From positions 930,001 to 994,000 of the forward strand of contig NZ_NISY01000001.1 of assembly GCF_007595705.1 (NCBI RefSeq): DNA of 64,000 nucleotides. The letters are read 5' to 3'. This DNA comes from Streptomyces sp. SAJ15 (lineage in GTDB: Bacteria > Actinomycetota > Actinomycetes > Streptomycetales > Streptomycetaceae). The translations under genes were made by a program, and so were the position numbers. A model generated the notes under the pieces. The model saw nothing but the letters and a program-made list of their open reading frames with translations. It was not told the DNA's origin and did no database searches. The stretch's first letter is position 1, and each line of letters opens with the position of its first letter. Below are positions 8,301-16,528 of the stretch, one piece after another.

Positions 8301-8633
8301 ATGTCCCCACGCCGAAATCGCCCGCAGGGCGGCGGCCTGCCCGCCGCCCGCGCCGCCGAGCCGTCCGAGCCGACGGAGCGCTACGGGCTGGAGCGGACCG
8401 AGACGTGGCAGGGCGAGGAGTGGATGGTCCGGCAGGTCGGCGGCTTCGCCGCGGCCAAGTACTACCGCTGCCCCGGCTGCGACCAGGAGATCCCGCCGGG
8501 GGTGCCGCATGTGGTGGCCTGGCGTGGCGACGGCGGCGCCGACGACCGCCGGCACTGGCACAAGGCGTGCTGGAACGCGCGAGACCGCCGGAGCGCGCGG
8601 CTCCAGCGGTCTCGAAGTGCCCCGAGGTACTGA
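8301..8633 (+). CDS. Small zinc-ribbon-like protein (often annotated ATP/GTP-binding)
   Basis: A 110-residue basic protein. Cys-Pro-Gly-Cys (YRCPGCDQEI) and a later HWHKACW segment give a C-x2-C ... H-x3-C set suited to bind zinc. Both termini are rich in Arg. Homologues are often labelled ATP/GTP-binding protein, but I see no P-loop. I chose the ATG at 8301 (MSPRRNRPQGG) over the upstream in-frame GTG, whose extension is only basic filler. It is probably a nucleic-acid or protein-interaction module; this is inference. It converges with the ABC permease gene to the right. Confidence 0.75.
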   Translation: MSPRRNRPQGGGLPAARAAEPSEPTERYGLERTETWQGEEWMVRQVGGFAAAKYYRCPGCDQEIPPGVPHVVAWRGDGGADDRRHWHKACWNARDRRSARLQRSRSAPRY

Positions 8634-8678
8634 GCTCCCGGGGCGGCGGCCGAGGGTGCCGGGCCGCGTCGGCGGGGA

Positions 8679-9698
8679 TCAGACGTCGCGCTTGTTCAGC
8701 AGCGCGTAGGCGCAGGCCATGACGGCCGCGGTCACCCCGGTGATGATCCACAGCGGATCCCAGCCGGAGGGGCCGGTGTCGGAGACGGTGTTGGCGTACA
8801 TCACGCCCAGCTGGTTGGGGATCGAGTACTCCAGCATGGCGTCCCGGAGGTCCGTGAGCCCCTCGCCCTGCATGAAGATCGCGAGCACCAGCGGCAGCAG
8901 CACCACGCCGATCATGATGGTGATCGCGCCGGCGGAGTGCCGGATCAGCGCGCCCACGGCGAGCGCCAGCAGGCCCAGCATGGCCACGTAGAGCCCGATG
9001 CCGACCGTCGCCTTGAACCAGTCCTCACCGGTCGACTCGCCAGCGCCCTCCATGCTGCCGAGCATGGAGTCGTTGATCAGCGCGGCCAGGAAGGCCGTGG
9101 CGGTGGTGATCGAGAAGGCGACCAGGAAGAAGACGATCGCCTTGGCGGTCAGCACCCGGGACCGGCTGGGGCAGGCGGTGAGCGTGGTGCGGATCATCCC
9201 GGTGCCGTACTCCGAGGCGATCACCAGCACCCCGAGCGTGATCACGCAGAGCAGGCCGAGCAGCACCCCGACGAAGCCGATGCCCAGCGGCGACTCTCCC
9301 TCCAGATTGGCGTCGCTGTCGGCGACGACCGCCGCGGTGGCGAAGTCGACGCCGACCACCAGCAGGATCATCACGCCCAGCGTCCACATGGTCGAGCGGA
9401 CCGACTTGATCTTGGTCCACTCGGAGGCGAGGGCGTCGCCGAGGTGGGCGCGGCGGATCGGGATCGCCGAGACGTAGCCGCCCATCGGCGCCGCGCCCTG
9501 CCCCATGGCCTGCGGCGCACCCTGCGGCATGGCGTGCGGCATGGCCTGCGGGGCGCCCTGCGGCGGCATGGCCTGCATGCCCTGCTGCGGCGGCATGCCC
9601 TGCGGCGGGGTGCCGTGCGGGGGCACCGGCGCCGCTCCGGGCGGTGCCGGCACCGGAGCCGGGGCCTGGGCCGGCTGCTGCTGGTACGGGGTCGTCAT
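8679..9698 (-). CDS. ABC-2 type exporter permease with Pro/Gln/Met-rich N-terminus
   Basis: A 339-residue membrane subunit. Residues 1-60 are low-complexity Pro, Gln, Met and Ala and lie on the cytoplasmic side. SEWTKIKSVRSTMWTLG then leads into the first of about six membrane segments, and EYGTGMIRTTL is a conserved loop. The paralogue at 12072-12845 has the same SEWTKIxSVRSTxWTLG and EYSTGMIRTSL motifs but lacks the N-terminal extension. The start ATG overlaps the stop of the ATPase gene (ATGA, 9698-9695), so the two subunits are translationally coupled. The substrate is unknown. Confidence 0.9.
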   Translation of the reverse strand: MTTPYQQQPAQAPAPVPAPPGAAPVPPHGTPPQGMPPQQGMQAMPPQGAPQAMPHAMPQGAPQAMGQGAAPMGGYVSAIPIRRAHLGDALASEWTKIKSVRSTMWTLGVMILLVVGVDFATAAVVADSDANLEGESPLGIGFVGVLLGLLCVITLGVLVIASEYGTGMIRTTLTACPSRSRVLTAKAIVFFLVAFSITTATAFLAALINDSMLGSMEGAGESTGEDWFKATVGIGLYVAMLGLLALAVGALIRHSAGAITIMIGVVLLPLVLAIFMQGEGLTDLRDAMLEYSIPNQLGVMYANTVSDTGPSGWDPLWIITGVTAAVMACAYALLNKRDV

Positions 9699-10957
9699 CG
9701 GGCGTCCTCGTTGTCGCGCTTGTTCAGATCGGCGGGGGCTGCGGGGGCGGCGGGCGCGGCCTGGGCGGGTGCCGGCGGCGCGGCGGGGACCTGGGCCGCA
9801 GGCGGGGCCGGGGGAGCGGCGGGCGCCGCGGCCTGGGCCGGCTGCGCGTACGGGTGCGGCGCCTGGCCCGGCGCGGCCGCGTAGGGGTTCGGCGCCTGGC
9901 CGCCCGGCGCCGGCGGGTAGCCGCCCTGCCCCGGCGGGGGCGGCGGGGTGAACGCGGGGAGCACCTGCGGCGGCACCGGCCCGGGCTGCTGGACGGGGGC
10001 GTAGGGATCCGGCTGCGGCTGGAGCCCGGCCCGCTGGTCGACGGTGGAGCGGTAGTCGACGGCGCCCTGCGTCATCCGCATGTACGCCTCCTCCAGCGAC
10101 GCCTGGTGCGGGGAGAGCTCCCACAGCCGCACATCCGCCTGGTGTGCCAGGTCGCTGATGCGCGGCAGCGGCAGCCCGGTGACCCGCAGCGCGCCGTCCT
10201 GCTCCGGAAGCACCTGGCCGCCCGCCTCGCTCAGCGCCGCGGTCAGCTTCTCGCGCTGCTCCGGCTGCTGGTCGGGCACCCGCACCCGGGCGAAGTCCGC
10301 CGAGTTGTGGGAGATGAAGTCCTTGACGCTCATGTCGGCGAGCAGCTGCCCGCGGCCGATCACGATCAGGTGGTCGGCGGTGAGCGCCATCTCGCTCATC
10401 AGGTGGCTGGAGACGAAGACGGTGCGCCCCTCGGCCGCCAGCTGCCGCATCAGGTTGCGGACCCACAGGATGCCCTCGGGGTCCAGGCCGTTGACCGGCT
10501 CGTCGAACAGCAGCACCTGCGGGTCGCCCAGCAGCGCCGCGGCGATGCCCAGCCGCTGGCCCATGCCCAGCGAGAAGCCCTTGGAGCGCTTGCGTGCCAC
10601 GTTCTGCAGGCCGACGACGCCCAGCACCTCGTCCACCCGGCGGGCCGGGATGCCGGCCAGCTGTGCCAGGGACACCAGGTGCTGGCGCGCGCTGCGGCCG
10701 CCGTGCACGGCCTTGGCGTCGAGGAGCGCGCCGACCTGGCGCGGGGCGTTCGGCAGCCGACGGAACGGATAGCCGCCCACAGTGACCTGACCGGAGGTCG
10801 GCTCGTCCAGGCCCAGGATCATGCGCATCGTGGTCGACTTGCCGGAGCCGTTCGGCCCCAGGAAGCCGGTGACGGCTCCGGGCCGCACCTGGAACGACAG
10901 GTTGTACACGGCCGTCTTGTCGCCGTAGCGCTTCGTCAGGCCGACTGCCTCGATCAT
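9695..10957 (-). CDS. ABC exporter ATP-binding protein with long Ala/Pro-rich C-terminal tail
   Basis: A 420-residue ATPase. Walker A GPNGSGKST lies near residue 35, the signature region SLGMGQRLGIA near 140 and Walker B VLLFDEPVNGLDPEG near 160. The ATPase and accessory domain end near 310. The last 110 residues are Pro, Ala and Gln-rich, an unusual disordered tail. The partner permease, which overlaps by 4 nt, has a matching disordered N-terminus, so the tails may interact. It is paralogous to the ATPase at 12850-13824, which lacks the tail. Confidence 0.93.
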   Translation of the reverse strand: MIEAVGLTKRYGDKTAVYNLSFQVRPGAVTGFLGPNGSGKSTTMRMILGLDEPTSGQVTVGGYPFRRLPNAPRQVGALLDAKAVHGGRSARQHLVSLAQLAGIPARRVDEVLGVVGLQNVARKRSKGFSLGMGQRLGIAAALLGDPQVLLFDEPVNGLDPEGILWVRNLMRQLAAEGRTVFVSSHLMSEMALTADHLIVIGRGQLLADMSVKDFISHNSADFARVRVPDQQPEQREKLTAALSEAGGQVLPEQDGALRVTGLPLPRISDLAHQADVRLWELSPHQASLEEAYMRMTQGAVDYRSTVDQRAGLQPQPDPYAPVQQPGPVPPQVLPAFTPPPPPGQGGYPPAPGGQAPNPYAAAPGQAPHPYAQPAQAAAPAAPPAPPAAQVPAAPPAPAQAAPAAPAAPADLNKRDNEDAR

Positions 10958-11034
10958 TCTCCGCCCTTCGCGAATGGCTCAGGGCAGACGCCCCGGTGAG
11001 GGTTAGGAGGATAGCCCCGTGTTGACGGTTCCCG

Positions 11035-12051
11035 TCATGGCCCTGTCGTGAGCAGATCGTAACTACGAGGCCAGAGCTCACCCCGGGTGTCGGCGTAGTC
11101 GTCCAGGGTCGGTTGGGGCAGCAGCCAGCCCTCCTCGCGGAGGATCCGGGTCCCCGCGGCCCGCACCGCCGCGTCCCCGCGCACCCGCGCCACCCAGCGC
11201 TCCGGGTCCGGGCCGAGCAGCTCCCGCAGTCGCGCCGAGTCGGCCAGCAGCGCGGTCAGCAGGGCGTGCTGTTCCCCGCCGCCGTGCCGCGGCCTTCCGT
11301 CGGGCCCCGCGAGCACTCCGCGCACGCTGGCGTAGAGATACGCCCCGCCGAGCCGCTCGCCGCCGGGCAGCGCCATGGGGAAGTCCGTTCCCGGCAGCAG
11401 CAGCCGTCGGTAGTTGGCGGCGCTCTCGCTGGCGTCCACGGCCTGGAGCTGCGCGGTGTCGGGCCAGCACAGCACGAGGTCGCTCACCACCCGCGGATCC
11501 GCGTACGGCGCGGCCGCCACATACCCCGAGATGCTGATGTGCCCGGTCACCCCGACGCCGATGCCGCGCACCCGGGCCCGCAGCATGGGCAGCGCGGTGG
11601 CCCCGCCGAGCCGGGCGAGCTTGGCGCGCAGTTGCGCGGGGGAGCCGTTGGAGCCGACGGTCAGCAGCGGATGACGGGCGCCGGTGGGCGGCTGGCCGAG
11701 CCGGGTCAGCACCGCGTCCAGCGGCTCCTCCACCCCGTCCGAGGCCCCGCCCGGCGCCCCGTCCGATGTCCCGCCCGGTGCCCCGTCCGACGTCCTGTCC
11801 GGTGTCGCGTCCGAGGCCCCGGCCGATCTCCTACCCGGTGCGGCGTCCGGGAGCCTGTCCGGTGGGGCGTCCGGCGCACCGGCGGGGCACAGCACCCGCC
11901 AGCTCCCCAGCCGGCCCGGGGTCGGCCGGAGCGGCCACAGCTCGTTCCCGTACAGCAGCACGGGCTCCACGATGGTGCGGCCGGGGTAGGTCAGCGGCCG
12001 CTCGTACGGCAGCTCGGCGAAGCCGAGCGCCTCCAGGGTGCGGTCGGTCAC
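11035..12051 (-). CDS. Conserved hypothetical protein between two ABC exporter pairs
   Basis: A 338-residue soluble protein with no family I can name. It starts at GTG 12051 (MTDRTLEALGFAELPYERPL), 20 bp after the permease gene to its right. About residues 75-107 are a low-complexity Ser/Asp/Gly/Pro linker encoded by an imperfect 24-bp repeat (11735-11830). The rest looks globular, with HPLLTVGSNGSPAQLRAKLARLGG and GHISISGYVAAAPYADP. The position between two paralogous exporter pairs on the same strand suggests co-transcription. The start has no strong ribosome-binding site, and an alternative start is possible. Confidence 0.75.
   Translation of the reverse strand: MTDRTLEALGFAELPYERPLTYPGRTIVEPVLLYGNELWPLRPTPGRLGSWRVLCPAGAPDAPPDRLPDAAPGRRSAGASDATPDRTSDGAPGGTSDGAPGGASDGVEEPLDAVLTRLGQPPTGARHPLLTVGSNGSPAQLRAKLARLGGATALPMLRARVRGIGVGVTGHISISGYVAAAPYADPRVVSDLVLCWPDTAQLQAVDASESAANYRRLLLPGTDFPMALPGGERLGGAYLYASVRGVLAGPDGRPRHGGGEQHALLTALLADSARLRELLGPDPERWVARVRGDAAVRAAGTRILREEGWLLPQPTLDDYADTRGELWPRSYDLLTTGP
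11735..11830. repeat. 24-bp imperfect tandem repeat inside a coding region
   Basis: Four 24-bp units start at 11735, 11759, 11783 and 11807, each beginning CCGTCCGA or GCGTCCGA. Being 8 codons long, they keep the frame and encode the Ser-Asp-Gly-Ala-Pro-Gly-Gly type linker of the hypothetical protein. Copy number may vary between strains. Confidence 0.75.
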
Positions 12052-12071
12052 GACATACGACCCTAGCGCCG

Positions 12072-12845
12072 CTAGGCGTCCCGCTTCCGCAGCAGCGCGA
12101 ATCCCGCCGCGAGCGCCGCCACCACCCACAGCGCCATGATCGCGAACCCGCCCCACGGCCCGTACGGGGCGTCGTCCTCGACCGTGACCACCTGCATGAT
12201 CTTCTGGCCCGCCTGGTCCGGGAGGTAGGCGCCGACCTCCCTGGTCGCCGAGACGTTGCCGAGGATGTTGGAGACCAGGAAGAAGAAGGGCATCAGCACG
12301 CCGAGGGAGAGCATCGGACTGCGCAGCATGGTGGCCACGCCCATGGAGAAGACCGTGATCAGCGTCATGTACAGGCCGCCGCCGACGACCGCGCGCAGCA
12401 CCCCGGGGTCGCGCGGCTGCGCCGCGTACGGGCCCAACATCGCCTGACCGACGAAGAAGGTGATGAAGCTCGTCACCATGGACACGACCAGCGCCAGCAG
12501 TCCGGCGACCGTCACCTTGGAGAACAGGAAGGTGCCGCGCTGCGGCACGGCGGCCAGCGAGGTGCGGATCATGCCGGTGCTGTACTCGTTGGAGACCACC
12601 AGCACCCCGAAGACGATCATCGCCAGCTGGCCGAGTCCCATCCCGGCGAAGCTGACGTAGGTGGGGTCGAAGGCGAGCCGGTCGCGCGCGGGCATGGTGG
12701 CGTAGTCGTTCCTGACCAGCCCGCTGATCAGCGCGCCGAGCGCGATGGTGACCACCGCCGCCACGCCCAGCGTCCACACCGTGGAGCGCACCGACCTGAT
12801 CTTGGTCCACTCCGACCGCAGCACCTGTCCGACGACCCCGGCCAT
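12072..12845 (-). CDS. ABC-2 type exporter permease
   Basis: A 257-residue membrane protein with about six transmembrane segments. It opens MAGVVGQVLRSEWTKIRSVR, the same juxtamembrane motif as the permease at 8679-9698. The conserved loop is NEYSTGMIRTSLAAVPQRG. The start lies 4 nt after the ATPase stop (12850), so the pair is co-translated. The paralogy with the pair at 8.7-11.0 kb points to an old duplication of an exporter module. Confidence 0.92.
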   Translation of the reverse strand: MAGVVGQVLRSEWTKIRSVRSTVWTLGVAAVVTIALGALISGLVRNDYATMPARDRLAFDPTYVSFAGMGLGQLAMIVFGVLVVSNEYSTGMIRTSLAAVPQRGTFLFSKVTVAGLLALVVSMVTSFITFFVGQAMLGPYAAQPRDPGVLRAVVGGGLYMTLITVFSMGVATMLRSPMLSLGVLMPFFFLVSNILGNVSATREVGAYLPDQAGQKIMQVVTVEDDAPYGPWGGFAIMALWVVAALAAGFALLRKRDA

Positions 12846-12849
12846 CGCC

Positions 12850-13824
12850 TCACCGCTCCCGCCGAGGGGCGGACCGCGGCGGCCAGTCGCTGCCCCAGCC
12901 GCGCGCCGGGCCCTCGCCCGCGGCGTGCGCGTGGTACTCCACCGACTCGGCGGTCAGCCTCATGAACGCCTCCTCCAGGGACGCGCGCTGCGGGCTCAGC
13001 TCGTGCAGCGTGATCCCCTGCGCGGCGGCCAGGTCCCCCAGCCGGGCCGCCTCGTCGCCCGCCACCTCCAGGCTGCCGTCCGCCACCGTCACCGCGGCGT
13101 ACCCGGCCGAGGCCAACGCCTCGCGCAGCCGCTCCGGCTCCGGTGACCGGAGCCGCACATAGGCTCGCGCGTTGCGCGCGATGAAGTCGGCCATGGAGGT
13201 GTCCGCGAGCAGCCGCCCCTGCCCGATGACCACCAGGTGTTCGGCGGTGAGGGCCATCTCGCTCATCAGATGGCTGGAGACGAAGACGGTGCGGCCCTCG
13301 GCCGCCAGCTGCTTCATCAGGTTGCGGATCCAGTGGATGCCCTCGGGGTCGAGGCCGTTGACCGGCTCGTCGAAGAGGAGCACCTGCGGATCGCCCAACA
13401 GCGCGGCGGCGATCCCCAGCCGTTGCCCCATACCCAGTGAGAACCCCTTGGTGCGCTTCTCGGCGACCGGGGTGAGGCCCACGACGTCCAGCACCTCGGA
13501 GACGCGGGCGCGGGGGATGCCGTTGCTCTGCGCCAGGCAGAGCAGATGGTTGTAGGCGCTGCGGCCGCCGTGCATCGCCTTGGCGTCCAGCAGCGCGCCG
13601 ATCGACCGCAGCGGGTCGGAGAGCTGCCGGTAGTGCCTGCCGTCGATGCGGACCGTGCCGGCCGAGGGATTGTCGAGGTCGAGCATCATCCGCATCGTCG
13701 TCGACTTCCCGGCCCCGTTCGGCCCCAGAAAACCCGTCACGACGCCCGGTCGGACGGTGACCGTGAGGTGGTCCACGGCGAGCTTCTCGCCATAGTGCTT
13801 GGTCAGCCCGTCGAGCTCGATCAC
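12850..13824 (-). CDS. ABC exporter ATP-binding protein
   Basis: A 324-residue ATPase with Walker A GPNGAGKST, signature SLGMGQRLGIA and Walker B VLLFDEPVNGLDPEG. Across the ATPase domain it is close to the 9695-10957 ATPase but lacks that protein's Ala/Pro tail. It is the first gene of a leftward set: ATPase, permease, hypothetical, ATPase, permease. Both ATPases belong to the DrrA/CcmA-like exporter class. The start is ATG 13824 (MIELDGLTKHYGEKLAV). Confidence 0.93.
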   Translation of the reverse strand: MIELDGLTKHYGEKLAVDHLTVTVRPGVVTGFLGPNGAGKSTTMRMMLDLDNPSAGTVRIDGRHYRQLSDPLRSIGALLDAKAMHGGRSAYNHLLCLAQSNGIPRARVSEVLDVVGLTPVAEKRTKGFSLGMGQRLGIAAALLGDPQVLLFDEPVNGLDPEGIHWIRNLMKQLAAEGRTVFVSSHLMSEMALTAEHLVVIGQGRLLADTSMADFIARNARAYVRLRSPEPERLREALASAGYAAVTVADGSLEVAGDEAARLGDLAAAQGITLHELSPQRASLEEAFMRLTAESVEYHAHAAGEGPARGWGSDWPPRSAPRRER

Positions 13825-13958
13825 GCGTCCACGCTATGCGTGGGATGTGCCGGATCGCACCCGGTGTCACGCGGACGGGGGACCAGGTCCGCGGGGCGTT
13901 GTCGTGGCCGGCCGTAGGGGCTGAGGCCGCGCGGCGGCACCGGGGCGCTCACCGCGAC

Positions 13959-13997
13959 GAGGGGCCCGCGCCATCGGAGGTGATGGCGGGGCCCCTC
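13959..13997 (-). terminator. Terminator downstream of filP
   Basis: The arms 13959-13975 and 13982-13997 pair over about 16 bp with one bulge, and 6 nt form the loop. The left arm starts GAGGGGCCC and the right arm ends GGGGCCCCTC. It lies 24 bp past the filP stop. Confidence 0.75.
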
Positions 13998-14020
13998 GAC
14001 CAGGCGGGTGTACGGCGGCG

Positions 14021-14956
14021 TCAGCGACCCTGCTGGGCCGGGACCCCGCGGGTGGTCTCGTCGTCGCTGGGGGAGCCGGCGGCGGCGACGGCGGCACCGG
14101 TGAGGGTCGCCAGCATCTCGCGGACGTTGGTCAGCTGGGCGTTGATGCTGTCGCGGCGGTTGGTGAGCGCCGCCAGCTCGCGCTCGGACTCGCTGCGCAC
14201 CCGGTCCGCCTTCGCGTTGGCGTCGGCGACGATGTCCTCGGCCTGGCGCTGCGCGGTCTCCACGGTCTGCCGGGCGCGGCGCTCGGCGTCGGTGCGGAGC
14301 TTCTCGGCCTCCAGCCGCAGCTGCTCCGCGCGGTGCTCGATCTCGGCGAGCCGCTTCTCGGCCTTGGCCTGACGCGAGGCCAGGTCGCGCTCGGACTGCT
14401 CACGCCGCTTGGCGAGGTTGGTCTCGAAGTCCGCGGCGGCCTGGGCGGCCTTGGCGCGGGTCTCCTCGAAGAGCGAGTCCGCCTCCTCACGCTTGGACTG
14501 CGCGTCCTTCTGCGCCTCCGCGCGCAGCGTGGCCGCGTCCGCCTTCGCCTTCTCGACGATGCGGGCGCCCTCGTCCTCGGCCTTCGCCTTGCGCTCGGCG
14601 GCGAACGACTCCGCGTCGTTGCGCACCTGCTGGGCCGCCGACTCGGCGAGCTCGCGGTGCTGCTCGGCGGCGCGGCGAGCCTCCTCGCGCAGGTCCTTGG
14701 CCTCCTCCTCGGCCAGCCGAAGGATCTTCTCGACGCGCGCGCCGAGGCCGGCGTAGGACGGCTCGGCGTCGGCGACCTGGGCCTGCGCGTTCTGCGTTTC
14801 GAGGTGCAGCTCCTCGATGCGCTTTTCGAGCGCGGTGATACGGGCCAGTGCGCTGTCTCGGTCGGCGACGAGCTTCGTAATGCGGTCGTCCACCTGACCG
14901 CGGTCGTATCCACGCCGCACGAGCTCGAAGCCGAAGGGGGAGGAAGTGTCGCTCAT
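14021..14956 (-). CDS. filP: FilP, filament-forming coiled-coil protein of polar growth
   Basis: A 311-residue protein that is almost entirely coiled coil. The first 50 residues (FELVRRGYDRGQVDDRITKL) form the DivIVA-like N-terminal element. From about 55 to 280 runs an Ala/Glu/Arg-rich helix with heptad and hendecad periodicity; a short disordered tail follows. In S. coelicolor FilP forms intermediate-filament-like structures behind the hyphal tip with DivIVA and Scy and gives cells stiffness; this is established for the family. The old label cellulose-binding protein for this group should not be used. It lies downstream of scy on the same strand but 1.57 kb away, each with its own terminator. 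The start ATG 14956 has ACAGGA upstream. Confidence 0.95.
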   Translation of the reverse strand: MSDTSSPFGFELVRRGYDRGQVDDRITKLVADRDSALARITALEKRIEELHLETQNAQAQVADAEPSYAGLGARVEKILRLAEEEAKDLREEARRAAEQHRELAESAAQQVRNDAESFAAERKAKAEDEGARIVEKAKADAATLRAEAQKDAQSKREEADSLFEETRAKAAQAAADFETNLAKRREQSERDLASRQAKAEKRLAEIEHRAEQLRLEAEKLRTDAERRARQTVETAQRQAEDIVADANAKADRVRSESERELAALTNRRDSINAQLTNVREMLATLTGAAVAAAGSPSDDETTRGVPAQQGR

Positions 14957-15497
14957 GGGGTTCCTGTCGAAAGAGACCGGTGAGGTGATAGAAGGAATCC
15001 TAGGGGTCCAAGCGGCGTGTCATCGAGTCAATGCCGGTTTGATATGGAGAATGTCCAGCCTTTTGAGTGGCGGCTTTACGCGCGAGTTGTCACCCTCCGG
15101 GATGACGGGGACGATACGCGCCCGCCGCGGCCTCGGGACGGCCTTCGCTCCGCCGCCGGGCCGTATTCCGCATGCCGGCTTGCGCGTTCATGTATGAGGA
15201 GATGAACGGCCGCGTCCGCCCGAGTGACGAATTCTCGCCATGCGGGTGACCTGTTGCGTCCGTCCGGGCGACATTTTCCCACCGGATACGCGGGGAAATC
15301 CCGGCCGGGAACGGGCATACCGCCCCGCGCGGCCCGCGCCCGCGCCCTCCGAACGGTCGGTCAGCCACCTCCCTAGCAGAGGAGAGCCGCCCGCGTTGTC
15401 GACGGTCGGTGCACGCGCGGGTGACGCCGCCGGAGCGGTGGACGGCGAGACCGCTCCGCGAGTGGCCAGATATCGCCGTCGGGGCACCCCCTGAGGT

Positions 15498-15513
15498 CCC
15501 CTCGCGCGAGGGG
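15498..15513. repeat. 16-bp perfect palindrome followed by a partial direct copy
   Basis: CCCCTCGCGCGAGGGG is its own reverse complement. The following bases repeat CTCGCGCGAGGGGCG. It lies in the scy-filP spacer. It may be a hairpin or a recombination-prone element; no function is evident. Confidence 0.6.
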
Positions 15514-15767
15514 CGCTCGCGCGAGGGGCGCCGCGCGGGCGCCGAAGGGGCCTGAGACGTGAAACGTCGCGTCGTACGCGGGATCCCCGCGGGCTGAGCG
15601 CGGGTGGGCCTCAGCGGCCCCTGCTTGGCCCCGGTCTTACGAGACACCCCGCTCGCGGGACTCCGGCCTTGCGGGCCCCCGGCCTTGCGGCCATCCCCGG
15701 CCGTGCGAGCTCCCCGAGCCCTACTGGCCACCGTCACGACGGTCGTAGCCCCTGGCCGGAGCCGCCG

Positions 15768-15816
15768 GCTCGGCACCGCCGGATCCCGCCGCGGTGGTTG
15801 TTCGCCGTCGCGGCGG
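15768..15816 (-). repeat. Dispersed intergenic repeat, inverted copy
   Basis: On the minus strand this reads CCGCCGCGACGGCG (15816-15803), 21 bp, then CGGCGGTGCCGAGC (15781-15768). These are the same two blocks and spacing as at 5343-5390 and 27013-27061, with one mismatch in the second block. Confidence 0.65.
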
Positions 15817-16495
15817 GGTGGTGGTGGCAGGCTCCGCCGGTCCGGGCGGCCGCCCACGGCTGGAGGCTCCACGGTCCGGGGCCGGCGCTCGGCCGCCCCG
15901 CGGCCAGAAAGCCCGCCGGGCCCGTGGCGACCACCGGTGGCCCGGGCCGACCGCCCGGTGTCCCGTGCCCCTTCGGGCCGGTAGTCGGCGCGTGTGTCCG
16001 CGGGCCGGGTGGCCCGGGGCCACACCGCCGGTGGCCCGTGGCTGCGGGGGTGGGTGGTCCGGCGCTCCGGCGCTCGTGTGTGGCCGCGGGCTGCTGGTGG
16101 CCTCGGGCCGTCCGGTGGGTAGCTCGGGAGTCGGGTGGCCGTGGTGCTCCGGCGCGCGTCTGGTCGGGGGCTGTGGTGCTCCGGCGCGCGTGGTGGTCGC
16201 GGGCCGTGGTGGTCGGCCCGTCCGGGCGGTGGTCCGGGCGCTGCGCGTTCCGGTGCGGTCGGGCGCCGGTCACTGTAGTGAGTCGGGTGGTTCGTTCGGT
16301 GCTGGTGTGTGGCTACGGGACCGGTGGTGCGGTGCTCCGGCGCGCGGGTGGTCGCCGGTCGTGGGGCTCCGGCCGGGTGTGGTCGCCGGTCGTGGTGGGT
16401 GGTTCGGCCCGTCCGGTCGGTGGGCCGGGTGTCCCGATGGGTGGGCCGCCGGTCGCCGGTGGTGGGGCGGGGTGGCTCGTTCGGCGGTGGTGCGG

Positions 16496-16522
16496 GGCCC
16501 CGGGACCGTCGGTCCCGGGGCC
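16496..16522 (-). terminator. Strong terminator of scy
   Basis: A perfect 12-bp stem, GGCCCCGGGACC (16496-16507) with GGTCCCGGGGCC (16511-16522), and a three-base loop, starting 6 nt after the scy stop codon. Confidence 0.85.
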
Positions 16523-16528
16523 GGCGGG

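Larger units (their letters stand above)
14957..16495. other. 1.5-kb non-coding spacer between scy and filP, G/T-skewed and repetitive
   Basis: No reading frame here shows convincing protein character. The longer frames translate to Arg/Pro/Gly/Ala filler, and several belong to antisense frames running on into scy. The first 150 bp (14957-15110) is comparatively AT-rich and should hold the filP promoter. From about 15650 to 16490 the plus strand is rich in G and T with many degenerate GGTGGT, GGTCGCCGG and GTGCTCCGGCGCGCG units (the last near 16151, 16172 and 16330). It also holds a member of the dispersed repeat family at 15768-15816. Confidence 0.7.

Noticed and set aside
15090..16273. Minus-strand frames in the scy-filP spacer
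   Set aside because: They are Pro/Arg/Gly/Thr filler, lack start signals and overlap each other in different frames.
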